Of a DNA stretch of 64,000 nucleotides, positions 1 through 9,364 are shown piece by piece. This DNA comes from Parvimonas micra (lineage in GTDB: Bacteria; Bacillota; Clostridia; Tissierellales; Peptoniphilaceae): positions 124,001-188,000 of the forward strand of contig NZ_LR134472.1 of the NCBI RefSeq assembly GCF_900637905.1, written 5' to 3'. Position numbers and translations under genes: made by a program. A model generated the notes under the pieces. The model had not been told where the DNA came from, searched no databases, and was given only the letters and a program-made list of their open reading frames with translations. Position 1 is the first letter of the stretch. Each line of letters opens with the position of its first letter.

Positions 1-16
1 TTGATTTTTTAGCCAT
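1..16 (-). CDS. rpsN: 30S ribosomal protein S14, first codons only (partial)
   Basis: Only the first five codons (Met-Ala-Lys-Lys-Ser) lie in the window; the rest is off the left edge. An AGGAGG ribosome-binding site sits at 24-29. The identity rests on this start and on position: S14 follows L5 in the conserved spc gene order. MAKKS is also how many S14 proteins begin. The rest of the gene cannot be judged here. Confidence 0.7.
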
Positions 17-30
17 TAAATTTCCTCCTA

Positions 31-573
31 CTACTTTTTAAAAGGCATTCCTAATAGCTCTAAAAGTGCTTTTGACTCTTCATCAGTCTTAGCAGTAGTA
101 ACTATTATAATATCCATTCCTCTTATTTGATCAATCATATCATATACGATTTCTGGGAATATTAATTGTTCTTTTATACCTAATGCATAATTTCCTCTAC
201 CATCAAAGCTTGAAGCGCTAACACCTCTAAAGTCTCTTACACGTGGAAGAGCTATATTAACTAATCTATCTAGAAAATCATACATTTTTTCCCCTCTAAG
301 AGTTACTTTAGTACCAATCTTCATACCTTCTCTTAATTTGAAATTAGCAATTGATTTTTTAGCAGTAGTTATTACAGGTTTTTGACCTGAAATAATTTCC
401 AAATCTCTTAAAGCGCTTTCTAAAACTTTTGGATTATCTTTAGCTGAACCTAAACCAATATTGATAACAATCTTATTTAATTTAGGAACCTCCATAATAT
501 TTTTATATTTAAAACGTTCCATTAAAGCAGAAACTATTTCTTCTTTATATTTAACTTGCATTCTGGAAGTCAC
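31..573 (-). CDS. rplE: 50S ribosomal protein L5
   Basis: L5 binds 5S rRNA in the central protuberance of the large subunit and contacts P-site tRNA. The 180-residue product matches the usual length and carries the L5 N-terminal half and the C-terminal half with the DFRGV and YALGIKEQ stretches. The start is a GTG at 571-573, with AAAGGAGG eight bases upstream. The ATG four codons inside is too far from that site, so GTG is preferred. It lies between rplX and rpsN in the S10-spc operon. Confidence 0.97.
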   Translation of the reverse strand: MTSRMQVKYKEEIVSALMERFKYKNIMEVPKLNKIVINIGLGSAKDNPKVLESALRDLEIISGQKPVITTAKKSIANFKLREGMKIGTKVTLRGEKMYDFLDRLVNIALPRVRDFRGVSASSFDGRGNYALGIKEQLIFPEIVYDMIDQIRGMDIIIVTTAKTDEESKALLELLGMPFKK

Positions 574-592
574 TTAAGATTCCTCCTTTCAA

Positions 593-904
593 CTATTTAT
601 CTATTTTTGAACCACTTTTTTTACTGATTCTAACTTTTTTATCTCCTTCAAGAGCATAACCAATTCTAGAAGGTTTATTTACTTTAGTATCAAAATACAT
701 TACATTTGAAACATCAATACTTCCCTCAATTTTGATTAAACCAGCTTCATCCTTAGGACTCTTAGCTTTCTTGTGTTTAGTTTGAATGTTTACTCCTTGA
801 ACTATTACTCTGTTTTCTTTAACTAAAGTTTTAAGTACTTTTCCAGTTTTTCCTTTATCTTTTCCTGCAATTACAATAACAGTATCTCCAGATTTTATTT
901 TCAT
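593..904 (-). CDS. rplX: 50S ribosomal protein L24
   Basis: L24 is an early assembly protein of the 50S subunit that binds the 5' end of 23S rRNA. The 103-residue product has a KOW motif in its first 35 residues (SGDTVIVIAGKDKGKTGKV) and a basic C-terminus. The ATG follows TAGGAGGTG closely. Gene order rplN-rplX-rplE is the standard one. It is co-transcribed with the rest of the ribosomal operon. Confidence 0.97.
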   Translation of the reverse strand: MKIKSGDTVIVIAGKDKGKTGKVLKTLVKENRVIVQGVNIQTKHKKAKSPKDEAGLIKIEGSIDVSNVMYFDTKVNKPSRIGYALEGDKKVRISKKSGSKIDK

Positions 905-918
905 TCTAACACCTCCTA

Positions 919-1287
919 TTATAATACTTCAGGTGCAAGAGATATAATTTTCATAAAGTTACCGGCTCTTAGCTCTCTTGTAACTGAACCAAAAATTCTT
1001 GTACCAACTGGATTTTTATCATCTTTTATAATTACTGCTGCATTATCATCGAATCTAATGTAGCTTCCATCATTTCTTTTTATACTATTTGTTGTTCTAA
1101 CGATTACCGCTTTTACAACGTCACTTTTTTTAACAACTCCACCTGGTGTAGCACTTTTAACAGCACAAACTACTATATCGCCAACTTTTGCATATTTCTT
1201 ATTAGTACCACCCAGTACTCTAATAACAAGAAGTTCTTTAGCGCCAGAGTTGTCAGCAACTTTTAAACGACTTTCTGTTTGAATCAT
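919..1287 (-). CDS. rplN: 50S ribosomal protein L14
   Basis: L14 is a small beta-barrel protein at the subunit interface and forms intersubunit bridge contacts with 16S rRNA. At 122 residues it has exactly the usual family length. Recognisable segments are [18 protein letters not shown] at the N-terminus and [13 protein letters not shown] near the C-terminus. AAAGGAG precedes the ATG. It is the first gene of the classical spc part of the cluster, here continuous with the S10 part. Confidence 0.98.
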   Translation of the reverse strand: MIQTESRLKVADNSGAKELLVIRVLGGTNKKYAKVGDIVVCAVKSATPGGVVKKSDVVKAVIVRTTNSIKRNDGSYIRFDDNAAVIIKDDKNPVGTRIFGSVTRELRAGNFMKIISLAPEVL

Positions 1288-1311
1288 ACGATACTCCTTT
1301 CCAGATGAAAA

Positions 1312-1566
1312 TTATTTTACTCTTTCAAGTATCTCAACAAGTCTCCATCTCTTCTCTCTAGAAAGAGGTCTTGTTTCCATAATTTTAACTCTATCACCAA
1401 TTAAACATTCATTATTTTCATCATGTGCTTTAAATTTTGTAGTTTTTTTCATTTGTTTTTTATAAAGTGGGTGAGATACAAAAGTTGCAACTTCTACAAC
1501 TATAGTCTTATCCATCTTATTAGAAACTACATTTCCTATTATGACTTTTCTACTATTTCTTTCCAT
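1312..1566 (-). CDS. rpsQ: 30S ribosomal protein S17
   Basis: S17 is a primary 16S rRNA-binding protein needed for early 30S assembly. The 84-residue OB-fold product shows the family pattern [14 protein letters not shown] near the N-terminus and the [12 protein letters not shown] segment near the C-terminus. The ribosome-binding site AAAGGAGG is about 11 bases from the ATG, slightly farther than for its neighbours. It follows rpmC by six bases, in standard order. Confidence 0.97.
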   Translation of the reverse strand: MERNSRKVIIGNVVSNKMDKTIVVEVATFVSHPLYKKQMKKTTKFKAHDENNECLIGDRVKIMETRPLSREKRWRLVEILERVK

Positions 1567-1572
1567 ATAGTA

Positions 1573-1779
1573 TTAAGCCTCCTTTCCAGCATTAAGCTCA
1601 CGTTCTCTGATAATAGTCTTAACACGAGCTATATCTTTTTTAATGCCACCAATTCTCATAGGATTCTCTAATTGTCCAGTGGCTAATTGAAAACGTAAAT
1701 TAAATAATTCTACTTTTAAATCCTTTAATTTTGCTTGTAAATCACTATCATTCATTTGGCGAATTTCCTTAATTTTCAT
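1573..1779 (-). CDS. rpmC: 50S ribosomal protein L29
   Basis: L29 is a two-helix protein at the exit-tunnel rim, where nascent-chain factors such as trigger factor dock. The 68-residue product begins MKIKEIRQM and contains the helix pair ending [15 protein letters not shown] three codons upstream is also open. The ATG at 1777-1779 is preferred because AAGGAAGG lies eight bases before it. The gene overlaps the end of rplP by 11 bases, which suggests translational coupling. Confidence 0.95.
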   Translation of the reverse strand: MKIKEIRQMNDSDLQAKLKDLKVELFNLRFQLATGQLENPMRIGGIKKDIARVKTIIRERELNAGKEA

Positions 1780-2203
1780 TAGCTTCACCTTCCTTCATCT
1801 CACGAGTTATAAATTTAGTCTTTACAGGTAACTTATGAGCAGCAAGTCTCATAGCTTCTCTAGCTACATCAACAGGAACTCCACTCATTTCAAACAATAC
1901 TCTACCTGGTTTAACAACTGCTACCCAGTATTCAGGAGCTCCTTTACCAGAACCCATTCTTACTTCAGCAGGCTTTTTAGTAACAGGCTTATCAGGGAAT
2001 ACTTTAATCCAGATCTTACCGCCTCTTTTTATATATCTTGTCATCGCACGTCTTGCAGATTCAATTTGGTTTGCAGTCATCCAGCAAGGTTCTAACGCTT
2101 GAATTGCATAGTCTCCATAAGAAATTGTATTTCCCCTTAGAGCTTTACCAGTCATTCTGCCTCTATGAACTCTACGATATTTTACTCTCTTAGGCATTAA
2201 CAT
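1769..2203 (-). CDS. rplP: 50S ribosomal protein L16
   Basis: L16 organises the A-site region of the 50S subunit. The 144-residue protein has the family hallmarks [16 protein letters not shown] at the start, [19 protein letters not shown] in the middle and [10 protein letters not shown] before the C-terminal helix. GGAGGAAAGAGTCT leads into the first ATG; a second in-frame ATG two codons later is the more usual L16 start and cannot be excluded. It overlaps rpmC. Confidence 0.97.
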   Translation of the reverse strand: MLMPKRVKYRRVHRGRMTGKALRGNTISYGDYAIQALEPCWMTANQIESARRAMTRYIKRGGKIWIKVFPDKPVTKKPAEVRMGSGKGAPEYWVAVVKPGRVLFEMSGVPVDVAREAMRLAAHKLPVKTKFITREMKEGEANEN

Positions 2204-2226
2204 AGACTCTTTCCTCCTTCCAGTAA

Positions 2227-2961
2227 CTAAGCTTCTTTCTTAGCACCAGTTTTATTAAATCTTTTCTTATTGTCTTTTTTATTTCTTCTGTCTTTTTTTG
2301 CAGGTCTTTCTTCAATAACTGCGGCTTTCATTCCTGGAAGAACTTCTCCTTTATATAACCAAACTTTTACGCCCAACTTTCCATAAGTAGTATCAGCTTC
2401 AGCAAATCCATATTCAATGTCTGCTCTTAAAGTTTGTAGAGGAATTGTTCCTTCAGAATATCCTTCAGTTCTTGCCATATCAGCTCCGCCAAGTCTACCA
2501 GAAACAGCAGTTTTAATACCCTTTGCTCCTGCTTTTAAAGATCTTTGCATAGCTTGTTTCATAGCACGTCTGAAAGATACACGTCTTTCTAATTGTCCAG
2601 CAATGTTTTCAGCAACTAATTGAGCACTTAAATCAGGTCTCTTAACTTCTTCAACATTAACAATTACTTTTTTACCAGTTAATTTTTCAATCTTAACTCT
2701 TAATTCTTCAACACCAGCACCTGATTTTCCGATTACCATTCCGGGTTTAGCAGTAAAAACTGTAACCTTTACTCTATTTGCTGATCTTTCTATTTCAACT
2801 TTAGGTACTCCTGAAAGAGCAACCTCTTTTTTAACAAGTTTACGAATATTGTGGTCTTCTACTAATAAATTACCAAATTCTTTTTTATCGGCAAACCATC
2901 TTGAGTCCCAATCTTTTATTATTCCAACTCTTAACCCATGAGGATTAACTTTTTGACCCAT
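2227..2961 (-). CDS. rpsC: 30S ribosomal protein S3
   Basis: S3 lies at the mRNA entry channel of the 30S subunit and contributes to helicase activity on mRNA. The 244-residue product begins [13 protein letters not shown]. It has a type-2 KH domain with the [15 protein letters not shown] loop, and a C-terminal S3 domain with [10 protein letters not shown]. The last 25 residues are a very basic Lys/Asn-rich tail, longer than in many relatives. GGAGG precedes the ATG. It lies between rplV and rplP as usual. Confidence 0.98.
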   Translation of the reverse strand: MGQKVNPHGLRVGIIKDWDSRWFADKKEFGNLLVEDHNIRKLVKKEVALSGVPKVEIERSANRVKVTVFTAKPGMVIGKSGAGVEELRVKIEKLTGKKVIVNVEEVKRPDLSAQLVAENIAGQLERRVSFRRAMKQAMQRSLKAGAKGIKTAVSGRLGGADMARTEGYSEGTIPLQTLRADIEYGFAEADTTYGKLGVKVWLYKGEVLPGMKAAVIEERPAKKDRRNKKDNKKRFNKTGAKKEA

Positions 2962-2978
2962 TTTTTATCCTCCTTATA

Positions 2979-3311
2979 CTATCTTTCTGCTACCGTTACA
3001 CCAATATGACTTGATCTTTTCAAAATTGGGTAAGCTGAACCTTTAGCTTTTGGTCTCCATCTTTTCATAACTGGAGCATCATTTGCATAAGCTTCTAATA
3101 CATAAAGGTCTTTTCTATCTAAATTATGATTATTTTCTGCATTAGCAACAGCTGATTTTAATACCTTTTCTAATAATCTAGCACCCGCTTTAGGAGTGAA
3201 TCTTAGAATAGATAAAGCTTCATCTACATGCTTTCCTCTTATTTCTCTACAAATAAAGTTTACTTTAAGAGGTGAAATTCTTTGATATTTTGCAATTGCT
3301 TTAGCTTGCAT
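2979..3311 (-). CDS. rplV: 50S ribosomal protein L22
   Basis: L22 lines the peptide exit tunnel with an extended beta-hairpin. The 110-residue product shows the core helices ([16 protein letters not shown]) and the conserved hairpin and tail region ending [21 protein letters not shown]. The C-terminus ITVxV-type strand is present as GVTVAE. The ATG has GGAGG upstream. Alterations in the hairpin are a known macrolide-resistance route in this family; nothing unusual is visible here. Confidence 0.98.
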   Translation of the reverse strand: MQAKAIAKYQRISPLKVNFICREIRGKHVDEALSILRFTPKAGARLLEKVLKSAVANAENNHNLDRKDLYVLEAYANDAPVMKRWRPKAKGSAYPILKRSSHIGVTVAER

Positions 3312-3330
3312 GTTATCTCCTCCTTATCTA

Positions 3331-3615
3331 TTATCTTACTTTACTATTTTTTTCATTTTTTCCGGCATGACCTCTGTAAGTTCTAGTTAGAACGAACTCT
3401 CCAAGTTTATGTCCTACCATATCATCAGTAATATATATTGGTAAGTGCTTTCTTCCGTCATGCACAGCTATAGTATGTCCAACAAATTGTGGAAAAATTG
3501 TACTTCTTCTTGACCAAGTTTTTACAACTTTTTTCTCATCTGCACTATTTAATGCGTCTATTTTCTTTAAAAGATGATCATCACAAAATGGTCCTTTTTT
3601 AAGAGATCTACCCAT
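3331..3615 (-). CDS. rpsS: 30S ribosomal protein S19
   Basis: S19 sits in the head of the 30S subunit with S13 and contacts A- and P-site tRNAs. The 94-residue product begins [18 protein letters not shown] and carries the conserved [18 protein letters not shown] segment near its C-terminus. Length and position between rplB and rplV are standard. The AAGGAGG ribosome-binding site is clear. Confidence 0.98.
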   Translation of the reverse strand: MGRSLKKGPFCDDHLLKKIDALNSADEKKVVKTWSRRSTIFPQFVGHTIAVHDGRKHLPIYITDDMVGHKLGEFVLTRTYRGHAGKNEKNSKVR

Positions 3616-3631
3616 TTGTTTTCCTCCTTAA

Positions 3632-4465
3632 TTAGTTTTTAGTTCTTCTTCTTACTATGAACTTATTAGACTTTTTGTTTTTCTTTCTAGTCTTAAGTCC
3701 TAAAGCTGGTTTACCCCAAGGAGTTGAAGGTGCTGGACGTCCAACAGGAGTTCTACCTTCCCCACCACCGTGAGGGTGATCTACCGGGTTCATCGCTGAT
3801 CCTCTAACATGAGGTCTCTTACCCATATGTCTTGATCTTCCGGCTTTCCCTATAGTTATAAGTTCATGACTTAAATTACCAACTTGACCAACTGTAGCTC
3901 TACATTCCAAATGAATCAATCTAAATTCACCTGAAGGTAATCTCAATTGTGCAAATCTTCCTTCTTTACCCATCAATTGAGCCTCAGAACCCGCACTTCT
4001 AACAAGTTGTCCACCTTTTCCGGGTTTTAACTCAATATTATGAACATTTGTACCAACCGGAATATCTTTTAATTTTAATGCATTACCAATTACGATATCA
4101 GCATTTTCGCCTGATTCTATCTTATCTCCAACTTTTAATCCTTCAGGAGCTAAGATATATCTCTTCTCTCCATCTAAATAATGGATTAATGCTATATTAG
4201 CAGTTCTATTTGGATCATATTCGATAGAAGCAACTCTTCCAGGTACTCCATCTTTATTTCTTTTAAAATCTATTATTCTATATTTTCTTTTAGCACCGCC
4301 ACCTCTATGTCTAACGGTAACTCTACCTAATGAATTTCTTCCGCCTGATTTTGATAAAGAAACTAATAAAGACTTTTCAGGTTTTGTCTTAGTTATTTCA
4401 TCAAAAGTTAAAACGCTCATTCCACGCACACCGGCAGAAGTTGGTTTATACTTTCTAATAGCCAT
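3632..4465 (-). CDS. rplB: 50S ribosomal protein L2
   Basis: L2 is a large primary 23S rRNA-binding protein needed for subunit association and near the peptidyl transferase centre. The 277-residue product starts [19 protein letters not shown]. It has the OB-fold and SH3-like middle, and the conserved C-terminal stretch [19 protein letters not shown], which includes the functionally important histidine. The basic tail [17 protein letters not shown] is typical. Length matches the family (about 275). Confidence 0.99.
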   Translation of the reverse strand: MAIRKYKPTSAGVRGMSVLTFDEITKTKPEKSLLVSLSKSGGRNSLGRVTVRHRGGGAKRKYRIIDFKRNKDGVPGRVASIEYDPNRTANIALIHYLDGEKRYILAPEGLKVGDKIESGENADIVIGNALKLKDIPVGTNVHNIELKPGKGGQLVRSAGSEAQLMGKEGRFAQLRLPSGEFRLIHLECRATVGQVGNLSHELITIGKAGRSRHMGKRPHVRGSAMNPVDHPHGGGEGRTPVGRPAPSTPWGKPALGLKTRKKNKKSNKFIVRRRTKN

Positions 4466-4482
4466 TAATATTACCTCCTATA

Positions 4483-4770
4483 TTAAATACTTTCAAAAAA
4501 TTCAATTTCTTTAGAATCTTCTGTAAGAGTAACAATGGCTTTTTTCCAATCAGGTCTTTTGCCAACATTAGCTCCCATTCTTTTTTTCTTACCAGTAATA
4601 TTCATTGTATTTACTTGTTTAACTTTTACACCAAAAATTGTTTCCACAGCTTTTTTTATTTCTGATTTATTAGCCCTAGTATCAACTTTGAAAGTGTATC
4701 TTTTTGATTCCATATTTTCCATTGAACGTTCAGTTACAACCGGTTTAATAATAATATCATATGCTGTCAT
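4483..4770 (-). CDS. rplW: 50S ribosomal protein L23
   Basis: L23 lies at the tunnel exit and is the main docking point for trigger factor and SRP. The 95-residue protein has the family opening [14 protein letters not shown] and the ribosome-binding loop [19 protein letters not shown], then the [22 protein letters not shown] strand. It starts immediately at the end of rplD, overlapping by one base, so translation is probably coupled. Confidence 0.98.
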   Translation of the reverse strand: MTAYDIIIKPVVTERSMENMESKRYTFKVDTRANKSEIKKAVETIFGVKVKQVNTMNITGKKKRMGANVGKRPDWKKAIVTLTEDSKEIEFFESI

Positions 4771-5393
4771 TATGCATACACCTCCTCAATTTTTGATAAG
4801 GCATCTTTTACGATTACAAGATTATCAAATCTCATTAAATCATAAACGTTCATATAATCTACAACAACAGTTTCAACTTTAGGAAGGTTAGCGAATGATT
4901 TAACAATCATATCATTTCCTTCCGGTAAAACTATCATAGTCTTTGTTTCTAAACTTAAATTTTTCAAAATTTCTTTTGCTTTCTTTGTGCTGAATGCATC
5001 AATTGTTAAAGCATCTAAAATTCTTAATTCTCCTTCAAGAACCTTTGAAGAAAGAACAGATTTCATAGCAAGTCTTCTTACTTTTTTAGGAACTGAGTAT
5101 CTATAACTTCTAGGTTTTGGTGCGAATACAACTCCGCCACCTTTCCATTGAGGAGCTCTTATACTACCTTGTCTAGCACGACCAGTACCTTTTTGTCTCC
5201 AAGGCTTTCTTCCACCTCCACGCACTTCTGCACGAGTTTTAGCTGATTGAGTGCCTTGTCTTCTGTTAGCTAAATGGTTTTTTACTACTTCATAAACAAC
5301 ATGTTCATTAACTTCAATACCAAAAATAGCTTCGTTTAACTCTATATCACCAACAACTTCTCCAAGTTGGTTATAAACATTAACCTTAGGCAT
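4770..5393 (-). CDS. rplD: 50S ribosomal protein L4
   Basis: L4 helps fold domain I of 23S rRNA and lines the exit tunnel; in gamma-proteobacteria it also represses its own operon. The 207-residue protein contains the conserved extended loop [24 protein letters not shown] around residues 60-80. Start and AGGAGG site are clear. Whether L4 autoregulates here is unknown; the leader upstream of rpsJ would be the place to look. Confidence 0.98.
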   Translation of the reverse strand: MPKVNVYNQLGEVVGDIELNEAIFGIEVNEHVVYEVVKNHLANRRQGTQSAKTRAEVRGGGRKPWRQKGTGRARQGSIRAPQWKGGGVVFAPKPRSYRYSVPKKVRRLAMKSVLSSKVLEGELRILDALTIDAFSTKKAKEILKNLSLETKTMIVLPEGNDMIVKSFANLPKVETVVVDYMNVYDLMRFDNLVIVKDALSKIEEVYA

Positions 5394-5410
5394 TATTTAT
5401 CCTCCTTAAA

Positions 5411-6037
5411 CTATCTTTTAACCGCTTCTCTAATTGTTACTAAACCACCTTTAGGTCCCGGAATAGCACCTTTTACAAGAATTAGGTTCTTTTCAACGTC
5501 AACTTTTACAACAACAAGATTTTGAACAGTACTCTTTTTATTTCCTGTTTTTCCACTTGCTTTTCTACCTTTAAGAACTCTACCTGGATAAGTACCTGCA
5601 CTTCTAGCTCCGGCAACTCTATGAGATTTAGAACCATGTCCTTCAGGACCTCTTCCGTAATTCCATCTCTTTATAGCACCTTGAGTACCTTTACCTTTTG
5701 AAGTTCCAATAACATCAACTTTATCTCCTTCGGCAAATAAGTCAACTTTAATTTCTTGACCAGTTTCAAAAGTTTCGCCTTCGTTTAATCTGAATTCTCT
5801 TACAAATCTCTTATATCCAACACTAACTTTATCAAAATGTCCTTTAAGAGGTTTTGTAACCTTCTTTTCTTTTTTGTCTACATATCCACATTGGATTGCA
5901 TTATAACCATCAGTTTCAACAGTTTTAACTTGTGTAACGAACATAGGGCCCGCTTCAACAACTGTTACAGAAACAACTGTTCCATCTTCAGTAAAAATTT
6001 GAGTCATTCCAATTTTTTTACCTAAAATACTCTTCAT
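5411..6037 (-). CDS. rplC: 50S ribosomal protein L3
   Basis: L3 is a primary assembly protein whose extended finger approaches the peptidyl transferase centre. The 208-residue product starts MKSILGKKIGMTQIF and has the W-loop and finger region GPEGHGSKSHRVAGARSAG with the site of Gln methylation near it. A GTG three codons upstream is open, but AGGAGGTGTACTCA positions the ATG at 6035-6037 as the start. Confidence 0.98.
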   Translation of the reverse strand: MKSILGKKIGMTQIFTEDGTVVSVTVVEAGPMFVTQVKTVETDGYNAIQCGYVDKKEKKVTKPLKGHFDKVSVGYKRFVREFRLNEGETFETGQEIKVDLFAEGDKVDVIGTSKGKGTQGAIKRWNYGRGPEGHGSKSHRVAGARSAGTYPGRVLKGRKASGKTGNKKSTVQNLVVVKVDVEKNLILVKGAIPGPKGGLVTIREAVKR

Positions 6038-6089
6038 TGAGTACACCTCCTATTACTTACAGCGGATTGATTTACAATCATTCTAAGAT

Positions 6090-6401
6090 TTATAACTTAA
6101 TTTCGATATCTACACCACTTGGAAGATTTAATTTCTTTAAACTTTCCAAAGTTTTTTGATTCGGATTTAGGATATCAATAAGTCTTTTATGTGTTCTTTG
6201 TTCAAACTGTTCTCTACTATCTTTGTATTTGTGAACAGCTCTTAAGATTGTAATGATTTCCTTTTCTGTTGGTAGTGGAATAGGTCCTGATACTTCTGCA
6301 CCAGTTCTCTTTGCAGATTCCACTATTTGTTGTGCTGAGCTATCAATTAATTCATGATCATAAGCTCTTAATCTAATTCTGATTTTTTGCTTGTTTGCCA
6401 A
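6090..6401 (-). CDS. rpsJ: 30S ribosomal protein S10 (TTG start)
   Basis: S10 is a 30S head protein and also the NusE antitermination factor. The reading frame is open back to an ATG at 6425. The true start is most likely the TTG at 6399-6401: a perfect AAGGAGGT (6409-6416) lies seven bases before it, and the product, beginning with residues like the usual MANQKIRIRLKAYDH, is then 103 residues, the normal length. It is the first gene of the operon. A TTG start on a highly expressed leader gene may be part of dosage control. Confidence 0.97.
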   Translation of the reverse strand: MANKQKIRIRLRAYDHELIDSSAQQIVESAKRTGAEVSGPIPLPTEKEIITILRAVHKYKDSREQFEQRTHKRLIDILNPNQKTLESLKKLNLPSGVDIEIKL

Positions 6402-6616
6402 TTTTTTTACCTCCTTATTTCGCATGTTTTGGCATCATGCAACTAGGTCTTCCGTATCAACTCATCCGTGTGTTCCATTTTCACTTCCAAAAAATACGGC
6501 GACCCGTCGCCGAAATCTAGTTCGACATACTCAGAAATAATTACCTCAAAAGGCTGGAAAATAGCCATAATTTGAGCAACCTATTTCTTCAACGCCTATT
6601 ATGTGCATATAAGCAC
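6402..6616 (-). promoter_or_regulatory. S10 operon leader RNA with attenuator-like hairpin
   Basis: About 215 bases separate the predicted transcription start from the rpsJ start, far longer than needed for translation. On the transcribed strand the leader contains a six-base-pair GC-rich hairpin (CGGCGA-CGGG-TCGCCG, 6497-6512) directly followed by a U-run (6489-6496), the form of an intrinsic terminator. An upstream AACTAG (6517-6522) can pair with CTAGTT (6441-6446) and enclose this hairpin. Structure is seen in the sequence; a regulatory role is inference. Confidence 0.6.
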
Positions 6617-6622
6617 CCATAT

Positions 6623-6651
6623 ATTATACTATATCATCTCGATTATTGCAA
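6623..6651 (-). promoter_or_regulatory. Sigma-A promoter of the S10 operon
   Basis: On the minus strand TTGCAA (6646-6651) and TATAAT (6623-6628) are separated by exactly 17 bases. This is a near-consensus housekeeping promoter at the expected distance from a ribosomal leader. Confidence 0.85.
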
Positions 6652-6762
6652 TACTTTTTTCAAATTTTTTTCATTTTTTGCCTTTTAGTTTATACTTTGT
6701 TATAAAAATTCGCATTTTTAATTTTTTATATATTTTTTATATATTATCATAAAGTTAAGAGC

Positions 6763-6807
6763 AAAAAAATGGTAGCATACCAAATTTCAAAATTTTGATA
6801 TACTACC
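6763..6807 (-). terminator. Intrinsic terminator of the surface-protein gene
   Basis: The minus strand forms a 14-base-pair stem (GGTAGTATATCAAA with TTTGGTATGCTACC, two G-U pairs) followed by a run of seven U. It lies 45 bases after the stop of the surface-protein gene and before the S10 promoter. Confidence 0.85.
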
Positions 6808-6852
6808 TAATTATTTTTAATACATATCGTATCTAATATATTATTAACTCTA

Positions 6853-9102
6853 TTAATCTTCTTTTCTCTTTTTGCCAATAGCGAAAGCGCCTAATACACT
6901 TGCTAAGACTGAAACCCCATAACCAACAATTCCACTTGCATAAGAAGTTTTCGGTAAATTACCTTTAGAATTTTTTTGTCCATTAGGATTTTTTGAATTT
7001 TTTGACTTATTAGATTCATTGGTTCTGTTTGACTCTTTAACTTTTTCTTTCATTTTACCATTCTCTTTAGCTTTGTCTTTAGCCTTGTTATGTCCCATTT
7101 GCTTGATACCATCTAAAGATTTCTTTGCAAGTTCAATGGCTTTATTAGCATCTTCAACGTCCTTTTTAGTCGCTTTAGGATTGTTAAGAACTCTTTGTCC
7201 TTCCTCTATTGCTTTTAGATAAGCATCTTGTTTTTCTTTTTTAGCTTTTTTAAAAGTTTTTGTTTTTATTGTTTCACTTTTATTTTCAACAGCTTTTTTA
7301 AGAGGAGTTTTTATGTTTGTATCAGCAACTATATGCATAATTTGTTTAACTCCATTATCTTTTGCATTCTCAATATCTTTGCTCGTTTTTGCATTATCAA
7401 TAGCTGTCTTTGCCTTCATAACTTCATTGTTTATTTTATTTATAGCTTCGTCTTTTTCTTCTTTAGTCGAATTTTTGTCGGTATTAATTTTTTTGATTTG
7501 TTCTTTTGCTGTTTCTTCAACAACTTTTTTAGCATCTGTTTTCGCTTTTGATTCAGGCTTTATGTCCTTAATTTTTGTTAAAGCATCATTTTTAGCATTT
7601 TCAACATCTTTGTTTGTTTTAGCTTGAACAATACCAAATATACCTTTTTTAGTTTCTTCATTAACTCTATCTATAGCAGTTTGCTTTTCAGATTCAGTTG
7701 TACTCTTATTGTCATTGATTGATTTGATTTGATTCTTTTTAGCTTCATCAAGAGCCTTTTTTACTTCAAGTTTTATTTTAATTTCAGGATTTACTTTATG
7801 AATTGCAGCAACTCCGTCATTTTTTGCCTTTTGAACATCATTATTTGTTTTTGCATTGTCAATATTTGCCTTAGCTTTTTTTGCTACATCTTTAGCTTTT
7901 TCAACTGCTGTGTTTTTTTCTTCAGTTGTTGAATCGTTGGCTTCATTTATAATTTGACTTTGCTTTGCCAACTCCTCATCAATACTTTTTTTTGCAATAT
8001 CTTTAGCTTTGTTTTCGGGATTAACAGCTTTGTCAATTTCTCCTTTTACTTTTTGCTTTATCGTATCAATAAAATCGTCAATTGTTGAAGAATCAATTTG
8101 GCTCAAACCACTATTCAACGCTGTATCTACTTTTTCAACTGCAGTTTTCTTTTCTTCGTCTGTAAGAGTTGAATCTGAATTAATTTTAGTTTTGGCTTTT
8201 TCGGCATAATCCGTTAATTCTTTTTTAGCATCTTCTTTTGCAGATTTTTGCTTAATGCTTATATTCTTAATTTTTGCTATAACTTTATTTTTTATGTCTT
8301 CAACTTCTTTGTTTGTCTTAGCATTATCAATATCAGCTTTAGCTTTTCTAACTTCTTCATCGACTTTTTTTATAGTCATTTGTCTTTCTTCTTCTTTTAC
8401 TTTTTTATCAGCAACAATCTTATCAAGTTGTTCTTTTGCAACAGAGTCGATAGCTTTTTTAGCTGTTTCTTTTACTTTTGACTCAGGATTTGATTTATGA
8501 ATTTCAGCAACTCCATCATTCTTTGCCTTTTGAACTTCAGTATTTGTTTTCGCATTATCAATATTTTTCTTTGCTTTTTCAGCTTCTTTTTTAGCACTTT
8601 CAATCGCTTTATTTTTTTCTTCCATTGTTGAGTCGTCAGCTTCATTTATAATTTTAAATTGCTTCTTTAACTCCTCATCAATAACTTTTTTAGATATATC
8701 CTTAATTTTATTTTTAACAACTGAAGCCTCACCAATCTTTTGTTTCATCTCTCTTTTTATTAAATCAACATACTTATGAGTATGTAAGATATTAACTTGG
8801 TTTATAGCTCTTGCTAAAGCTTTGTCTATCTTATCAACAGCTGATTTCTTTTCTTCAGTTGTAAGAGTGTTGTCTGAATTAACTTTATCCTTAATACTAT
8901 TTGCATAAGCAGTTAATTCTTTTTTTGCAGCTTCTTTTGCTTTTAAAGCTTTTTGATCATCATTATCTGATGCTTTTAATACATTTGTTGCACGAGAACT
9001 CGTCTGAGTTACCGGTTTTTCTGCAGCAGCAATTGAATATACGCTTGTTGTGGAAAGCATAGTTGCTAAACACATTGCTGAAACAATTTTTTTCTTCTCC
9101 AT
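6853..9102 (-). CDS. Sortase-anchored surface protein with DUF1542-type helical repeats
   Basis: A 749-residue secreted protein. Residues 1-27 are a signal peptide (basic start, hydrophobic core, AAA end). Residues 57-592 hold about seven lysine-rich helical repeats of roughly 75 residues, most with the DUF1542-like core IDNAKTNKEVENAKNDGV. Residues 600-667 look like a FIVAR-type helical module. A basic Lys/Asn-rich spacer (668-714) leads to the sorting signal LPKTS at 716-720, a hydrophobic segment and a KKRKED tail. The canonical LPXTG glycine is serine here. A GTG four codons upstream is open, but GGAGG at 9108-9112 fixes the ATG at 9102. Similar proteins in staphylococci are matrix- or cell-binding; the ligand here is unknown. 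Confidence 0.85.
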   Translation of the reverse strand: MEKKKIVSAMCLATMLSTTSVYSIAAAEKPVTQTSSRATNVLKASDNDDQKALKAKEAAKKELTAYANSIKDKVNSDNTLTTEEKKSAVDKIDKALARAINQVNILHTHKYVDLIKREMKQKIGEASVVKNKIKDISKKVIDEELKKQFKIINEADDSTMEEKNKAIESAKKEAEKAKKNIDNAKTNTEVQKAKNDGVAEIHKSNPESKVKETAKKAIDSVAKEQLDKIVADKKVKEEERQMTIKKVDEEVRKAKADIDNAKTNKEVEDIKNKVIAKIKNISIKQKSAKEDAKKELTDYAEKAKTKINSDSTLTDEEKKTAVEKVDTALNSGLSQIDSSTIDDFIDTIKQKVKGEIDKAVNPENKAKDIAKKSIDEELAKQSQIINEANDSTTEEKNTAVEKAKDVAKKAKANIDNAKTNNDVQKAKNDGVAAIHKVNPEIKIKLEVKKALDEAKKNQIKSINDNKSTTESEKQTAIDRVNEETKKGIFGIVQAKTNKDVENAKNDALTKIKDIKPESKAKTDAKKVVEETAKEQIKKINTDKNSTKEEKDEAINKINNEVMKAKTAIDNAKTSKDIENAKDNGVKQIMHIVADTNIKTPLKKAVENKSETIKTKTFKKAKKEKQDAYLKAIEEGQRVLNNPKATKKDVEDANKAIELAKKSLDGIKQMGHNKAKDKAKENGKMKEKVKESNRTNESNKSKNSKNPNGQKNSKGNLPKTSYASGIVGYGVSVLASVLGAFAIGKKRKED

Positions 9103-9282
9103 TTTAACCTCCACATGATATTAAATAATTTCAATTTATAAAATTATTTATAAAATTATAGAGTTATTTTCATTTAGATAAGTTTAATTAAAAGATAAAT
9201 TATCTCATTTATAAGTTATTAGAATAAAATTTATCATATTAATTAAATTGAAAAATCATCTAAAAAATTTTAACTCCGCTAT

Positions 9283-9312
9283 ATTTTACCCTCTTAAAAG
9301 TTATATAAACAA
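9283..9312 (-). promoter_or_regulatory. Possible promoter of the surface-protein gene
   Basis: TTGTTT (9307-9312) and TAAAAT (9283-9288) lie 18 bases apart on the minus strand, about 180 bases before the start codon. The match is moderate in very AT-rich DNA. The rest of the 9103-9418 gap shows no gene; its other feature is the terminator at 9365-9413. Confidence 0.35.
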
Positions 9313-9364
9313 AAAACATAGTATGTTTTTATTACAATCTGAAATTATATGCCTAAAAATTTAC

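Noticed and set aside
6540-6610. Short open frames in the S10 leader (about 10 and 20 codons, read on the minus strand) as possible leader peptides
   Set aside because: Neither has a convincing ribosome-binding site and neither ends in a position that would control the hairpin. They are mentioned only as alternatives to an RNA-only mechanism.
7019-8500. Long reading frames on the plus strand opposite the surface-protein gene
   Set aside because: They mirror the lysine-rich repeats (Phe/Ser-rich products), lack ribosome-binding sites and overlap a clear gene with signal peptide and sorting signal.
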